From: Woeseia sp.
Lineage (GTDB): Bacteria; Pseudomonadota; Gammaproteobacteria; Steroidobacterales; Woeseiaceae
Direction: 5' to 3'
Assembly (NCBI GenBank): GCA_021773015.1
Contig: JAJFKW010000001.1
Coordinates: 1,178,001 to 1,242,000, forward strand
DNA length: 64,000 nucleotides
Notes under the pieces: model-generated
Databases searched by the model: none
What the model was told of the DNA's origin: nothing
The model's input: only the letters and a program-made list of their open reading frames with translations
Position numbers and translations under genes: made by a program
Shown: positions 60,167 to 64,000 of the stretch, one piece after another
Numbering within the stretch: the stretch's first letter is position 1
How the letters are laid out: every line of letters starts with the position of its first letter

Positions 60167-63100
60167 CTAGTTGAACGACGTACCGGACCCTTTCGAGAGG
60201 TCTTGCAGCTCACCAATTAACGCGTCAATCTGCGCGTCGAGTCGGCCTAGCCTGATTTCTCCGATATGGCCACCGTCGCGAACGGCCGCCATACCCGCTT
60301 TTATCGATTGCAGCCTGCGCACCTGGCCGACAACACTATTGACGGATATCACCGCATCTCCAGATTGCCTGAGAAAACGCAATTCTGATTGCATATACCA
60401 AACCATACGTCGTGCAGTCTCGAACGTTGCGTTGTAATCCTCCGCCAAGAAGGCAGCCGCCATGCGCATTCCATAAAAATCTAAGTCTTGATGAACCGCA
60501 ATCGCATTATCAATGATGTCCATCGCCTCTTCTGCAAGCTTTGACGATTCACCATTTTTCGCGGCATTTATGCGCCAATCCGAGCGTAATTTGGCTGCAT
60601 CCAGATACCACTGATTATCCGCGCGAACGCTCGCAAGAGCCAGATCAGCGAGTCTCGATGGCTGCTGGTCGCCGGCCTTCGCTGCACTCCATACCCGCAG
60701 CACGTTGGCCGCCGACGGTGTTAGATTTTTCCCAAATTCGCGCAATTTGGCTGGCAGTGAATTGTTCGAAAAATCGGTCCGCCTATCGGACAATATTAGA
60801 TAACTCGCGATTGGGTCACTCGGGTTTTCATTCAGTGCCGCCAGAAGGATTTGATCGGCCTCCTGATAGCGTCCCAATGATCGCGAAATCTTGGCCGACG
60901 TAAGCAATTTTTGAGGGTGATCAGCCGCTAACAGTGCACTCGCCAGCGCCTCGGCCAGATCCTGCGAGTGCGTTTTTATGAGCCGGTCGCTGATGTATGC
61001 GAAGTCAACGGCGCCCTGTAATTCTGCATAAAATTCTCTATCACCGGTATACAGTGGGCCGTGCGCCGCAATGAGTTCTTTGAGTCTGGCGAATGTCATG
61101 CCTAGCTCGAGTTGCGAGCCCGCCGACTGCAGTGCCATCAAGTTGTTATCGTCAGTGATGATTGGCGTAGCGGCCGATAATTTTTGCAATCCCGCATCAT
61201 CCCACGCCAGTGCTGCTACAACATCGTTGACGGAACCGATGCCCTTGCGGAGAAACGCGTTGCCCTGAGAGGCCAGCGGTTCCCCGGTCGCGATCATCTG
61301 ATGCTCCACATCCAATTTGCCTTCGGAAGCAAGAAAAAATATGACATTGGGATCAAATTGATACGCGCGTACATGTGGAAATACGTTGCGCAGCGTTGCG
61401 ACAAGCGATCGCAATAGCTGTTCGGAAACCAATCGCGTGTTCATCCACTGCAAAAAAATGCCGTCTTTCAACAGTCGTTGTCGCGCTAACTCCATAAACT
61501 GCTGCGTATAAAGATGCGAGGCTCCAGCAGTCCATGGGTGAGAAGGCTGAGATACAATTATGTCGTAGCGTTTGTCGGTCAATCGCAGCGCGCTGCGGGC
61601 GTCATTGATAACAATGCTTATTCGCGGATCGTCAAACGGGTTGACGTTGCGTTCCGGCGATATTTTTCGATTTGCCTCAATGACCTTCGGCTCCAGTTCA
61701 ACAATGTCCACGTTCGTAATGGACTCTGGAATATTCTCAGCAACAACACCTCCGCCGAAACCGATAATCAGCATTTTTCGCGCATCGGGTCGCGCCAAAA
61801 CGGGTACCGCTGCCAACAACCGCTGCGAGTGCTTCGACGGTGGTGCGCCGCGCATATCGGTAGACGCTTCGGGCAATCCGTTGGTACGTAAATTAAAATA
61901 GCCGTCCTGTTCGAGAACGACTACGGTGGCGGAGCGACCTACATCGTAAAAGGCGATCTCGCCGCTACGGTCGTGATTTAACGGTGATATACGCAGTAGC
62001 GCTTCGGGGATTGGCACTCGCAGCAACAGCGCGGCTGATAAAAATAGAATACCGCTACCCGCAGCAAGAACCGTGCGGCGAGGCGGAATGACAATTGCGG
62101 CAACCAGTGCCAATAGCAAATTGACGGCCACAGCGACATGCAGGGCCCCTTCGTAGCGAAGCTGTGGGATCAATACAAAGCCCGCAAATACGGCACCAAC
62201 GATCGCGCCCATCGTATTCCACGCATAAACCCGTGCCGCCGATTGTGCAGCATCGTCAAAACCGACGCTGAGAATCCTGACAGCAAGAGGAAACGTCGCA
62301 CCGATGAACAGCGTGGCAGGCAACAGCACCAAGACCGCGAAAGAAATATTCTCGAACAACCCTGCGTTATCAGGTGCCAGCCGCCCTAATGACACGAAGA
62401 CGCCGAGCGACACCAGCGCAATACCGACCTGTGCAATAACGAATGAAAATTGAGCGGTTTTTTGGGTCACGGCCAAGCGCGCTGCCAATGCACTACCAAT
62501 CGCTATGCCGGACAAGAAACTGGCCAGCATCGTTGCAAACGCAATAACACTGCCACCGAGCACTTGCGACAACAACCTCGTCCACAGTACTTCATAAGCA
62601 AATGTCGTCGCACCTGAAATCATCATGATGGGAAGAATCCAGGACTGTCGAGACCAACGTCGTTGTGCGGCGACCGTCGACACTGAAGTCTCATCGGTCG
62701 TCGGGCCATCTATATTTTTCGCAATGACCGCTGCGATACCAAAAATAACCAGGTTCACGCATGCGCCAGTGACAATCGTTCCCATCAAGCCGAGCGACGG
62801 CAGCAGCAAGAATGCCGCAACAAGTGTGCCGGCAACTGCGCCAAACGTGTTGATCGCGTAGAGCAAGCCAACTCTTGGACCCGTTTCCCGATCGGAACGT
62901 ACGGCATAGCGGGTTAGCATGGGTAGGGTTGCGCCCATACAGGCTGTCGGGACCGCCAGCACCACGAAGGTCGTGACCAAGTAGAACAACGACTGACCAA
63001 CGCCACTTGCATCAGGTGGTTCAGCCTGACCACCAAGGACCGAGGTATAAATCACCGCAGCAAGCTCGAGCAAATAGGGCACTGCAATGGCCGATACCGC

Positions 63101-63370
63101 GATTGCCAACTCCAGTACGCCGTAAACGAGAATTGGGCGCCGAATACGGCGCACGAATCGAGCCGCTAGAAGCGCGCCAAACGCGAGTCCGCCCATGTAT
63201 GACGCAAGAATTGTGGCGACGGCTAACTCTGAGGTACCGAACACCGTCGATAGTTGGCGCATCCAGGCAGTTTGAAAAAGCAGTGCCGCGAAGCCGGACA
63301 GTAGGAAGCACATGCCGACGGCCGCGAAAACGACACGCTCACTTTTTGTGTTGCTATCTGCTGAAAGCAT
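60167..63370 (-). CDS. large fusion: polytopic membrane domain, spermidine-synthase-like domain, helical repeat tail
   Basis: The 1067-residue product has two membrane blocks, at about 10-215 and 240-450. They contain repeated segments such as FLLSGFAALLFQTAWMRQLS and GATTFAYEVLWTRLLSQVLG, a known pattern of membrane-bound spermidine-synthase-like proteins. A SAM-dependent methyltransferase-fold domain follows at about 480-740, with MLIIGFGGGVVAENI, DIVELEPKVIEANRK and IIVSQPSHPWTAGASHLYTQ. The last 300 residues look like TPR-type helices (SLGRYQEADQILLAALNENP). The family is widespread, without a firm role. The acidic residue that activates the amine in true SpeE reads Ser-Gln-Pro-Ser here. 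Its gene follows that of a MarR regulator by 83 bases. Confidence 0.85.
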   Translation of the reverse strand: MLSADSNTKSERVVFAAVGMCFLLSGFAALLFQTAWMRQLSTVFGTSELAVATILASYMGGLAFGALLAARFVRRIRRPILVYGVLELAIAVSAIAVPYLLELAAVIYTSVLGGQAEPPDASGVGQSLFYLVTTFVVLAVPTACMGATLPMLTRYAVRSDRETGPRVGLLYAINTFGAVAGTLVAAFLLLPSLGLMGTIVTGACVNLVIFGIAAVIAKNIDGPTTDETSVSTVAAQRRWSRQSWILPIMMISGATTFAYEVLWTRLLSQVLGGSVIAFATMLASFLSGIAIGSALAARLAVTQKTAQFSFVIAQVGIALVSLGVFVSLGRLAPDNAGLFENISFAVLVLLPATLFIGATFPLAVRILSVGFDDAAQSAARVYAWNTMGAIVGAVFAGFVLIPQLRYEGALHVAVAVNLLLALVAAIVIPPRRTVLAAGSGILFLSAALLLRVPIPEALLRISPLNHDRSGEIAFYDVGRSATVVVLEQDGYFNLRTNGLPEASTDMRGAPPSKHSQRLLAAVPVLARPDARKMLIIGFGGGVVAENIPESITNVDIVELEPKVIEANRKISPERNVNPFDDPRISIVINDARSALRLTDKRYDIIVSQPSHPWTAGASHLYTQQFMELARQRLLKDGIFLQWMNTRLVSEQLLRSLVATLRNVFPHVRAYQFDPNVIFFLASEGKLDVEHQMIATGEPLASQGNAFLRKGIGSVNDVVAALAWDDAGLQKLSAATPIITDDNNLMALQSAGSQLELGMTFARLKELIAAHGPLYTGDREFYAELQGAVDFAYISDRLIKTHSQDLAEALASALLAADHPQKLLTSAKISRSLGRYQEADQILLAALNENPSDPIASYLILSDRRTDFSNNSLPAKLREFGKNLTPSAANVLRVWSAAKAGDQQPSRLADLALASVRADNQWYLDAAKLRSDWRINAAKNGESSKLAEEAMDIIDNAIAVHQDLDFYGMRMAAAFLAEDYNATFETARRMVWYMQSELRFLRQSGDAVISVNSVVGQVRRLQSIKAGMAAVRDGGHIGEIRLGRLDAQIDALIGELQDLSKGSGTSFN

Positions 63371-63445
63371 GGCAGCAGAGTGTCATCGCTGTAAGGCGCC
63401 GGGTCAACCTTCGATTAACAACAAGTCACCATCGCGAAACAAGGT

Positions 63446-63465
63446 ATCGTTAACTACGTTACGAT
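63446..63465. promoter_or_regulatory. imperfect palindrome near the MarR gene end
   Basis: ATCGTTAAC (63446-63454) is followed by GTTACGAT (63458-63465), inverted arms differing by one base. It overlaps the last codons of the MarR gene and lies about 75 bases ahead of the large fusion gene. A MarR operator is possible, but chance occurrence is equally so. Confidence 0.25.
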
Positions 63466-63912
63466 CTTCGCAAGTGTTTTTTGAAATTCTATGATCTCTT
63501 TGTTTGTTAGGCGGCTCCGTAAATGTTCGTGCACATCACGTAATACGCGCGGGTAGCACCGTCGAAAAACCGCACGCCCTTTCGACGACAAACCAACCGT
63601 CACTTCACGATCTGAATCTGTGGATCGCTTGCGCGTGACCAGATCGGCTCGCTCCAATTTTTTTACAGTACTAGTCGTATTCGATGGCGAGATAAATGCC
63701 TCTTTTGCAAGCCGGCCCATTGAAATTGGGCCGAACTTGCCGAGCATGTCGACTACGTTTAATTCCGCGGCGTGCAGATCAGCCCCGGCGGCGACGGACG
63801 ACGCCTTTTCTTGCATTATGTGGCGACTGCGCATGATATTTCTGAATATGTCCACGCACATGTCCTCGTTTCGATCGCTCAAATCTGTTTTCGTTTTCAC
63901 ATGGTTTTTCAT
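63454..63912 (-). CDS. MarR-family transcriptional regulator
   Basis: This 152-residue winged-helix repressor or activator shows the family layout. An N-terminal helical segment to about 50 is followed by LNVVDMLGKFGPISMGRLAK, the recognition region EAFISPSNTTSTVKKLERAD, and the wing LVTRKRSTDSDREVTVGLSS. The C-terminal dimerisation helices follow. The ATG at 63912 is clear. It lies upstream of the large fusion gene and downstream (17 bases) of a gene running into the window edge, so it may belong to that transcript. MarR proteins often sense phenolic compounds, which would suit the catabolic genes here, but no target is proven. Confidence 0.9.
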   Translation of the reverse strand: MKNHVKTKTDLSDRNEDMCVDIFRNIMRSRHIMQEKASSVAAGADLHAAELNVVDMLGKFGPISMGRLAKEAFISPSNTTSTVKKLERADLVTRKRSTDSDREVTVGLSSKGRAVFRRCYPRVLRDVHEHLRSRLTNKEIIEFQKTLAKIVT

Positions 63913-63928
63913 GTCTTTGTGAATTCTT

Positions 63929-64000
63929 TTACGTGACTACTTGCCTCCACAACTCATCGACCTTCGCTTCAACTTCTGGAACAGGAACAACGCGGTTCAT
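63929..64000 (-). CDS. C-terminal end of an unidentified gene (truncated by window edge)
   Basis: A reading frame of 23 codons runs from the window edge to a TAA at 63929-63931, 16 bases before the MarR start on the same strand. The edge codon happens to be ATG, which may be an internal Met. The peptide (ending AKVDELWRQVVT) looks like the amphipathic C terminus of a larger protein. The family cannot be identified from this much. Confidence 0.4.
   Translation of the reverse strand: MNRVVPVPEVEAKVDELWRQVVT

Overview
The window reads as a chromosomal stretch of an aerobic, Gram-negative heterotroph, most likely a gammaproteobacterium. That call rests on the end of a ttcA gene, bioB, a DUF4124 protein, a TonB-dependent receptor, many Sec/Tat/lipoprotein signals and a protocatechuate 4,5-cleavage cluster. 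Base composition looks moderate (near 50% G+C by eye). No rRNA, tRNA, CRISPR array, transposase or phage gene was recognised. The window is almost entirely a catabolic and uptake region for aromatic and other organic acids.

Layout. (1) 1-650: 3' end of ttcA and a small unknown ORF. (2) 681-15621, all minus strand: a molybdenum hydroxylase pair of the isoquinoline oxidoreductase type, a Tat-signal amidohydrolase, a beta-hydroxyacid dehydrogenase, an exported RidA protein, a TonB-dependent receptor, a lipoprotein metallo-beta-lactamase-fold hydrolase, a cytochrome c/beta-propeller protein, a 2-oxoacid dehydrogenase E1alpha/E1beta/E2 set and a DoxX protein. Many of these products carry export signals, which suggests an envelope-located degradation module fed by the receptor. 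(3) 15921-23450: a Gfo/Idh/MocA oxidoreductase, a TPR protein, a TRAP transporter (minus), and divergently a GntR/FCD regulator, a second beta-hydroxyacid dehydrogenase and an OsmC protein. (4) 23510-36147: PhoD-type phosphatase, a SCO1/CcdA-like/beta-propeller operon, an S9 peptidase preceded by a truncated paralogue, a DUF4124 protein, bioB, an L-2-hydroxyglutarate-oxidase-like flavoprotein, an aminotransferase and an aromatic-acid MFS transporter. (5) 36469-47292: a bile-acid/sodium-symporter-family protein and a full protocatechuate meta-cleavage set. ligU-ligI-ligK-lysR-ligA-ligB-ligC run on the minus strand; an amidohydrolase, ligJ and pobA run divergently. Together they account for 4-hydroxybenzoate -> protocatechuate -> 4-carboxy-2-hydroxymuconate semialdehyde -> 2-pyrone-4,6-dicarboxylate -> 4-oxalomesaconate -> 4-carboxy-4-hydroxy-2-oxoadipate -> pyruvate + oxaloacetate. 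(6) 47333-60033, all minus: a Tat-signal thiamine-diphosphate enzyme, an aldehyde dehydrogenase, a short-chain dehydrogenase, and a tight five-gene run (PcpA/LinE-type hydroquinone dioxygenase, maleylacetate reductase, lipoprotein sulfatase, NRAMP-like transporter, AhpD-like protein). A GMC oxidoreductase with a gluconate-2-dehydrogenase-subunit-3-like partner lies upstream. (7) 60167-64000: a 1067-residue membrane/spermidine-synthase-like/repeat fusion, a MarR regulator and the end of another gene.

The strongest candidates for something not yet described are: the dioxygenase/maleylacetate reductase/sulfatase/NRAMP-like run, which could link desulfation of an aryl sulfate to hydroquinone ring cleavage; the Tat-exported benzoylformate-decarboxylase-like enzyme beside an aldehyde dehydrogenase and pobA; the LysR regulator with two DNA-binding domains inside the lig operon; and the envelope-directed molybdenum-hydroxylase module. 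All function calls come from reading motifs and remembered family sequences, without database searches.
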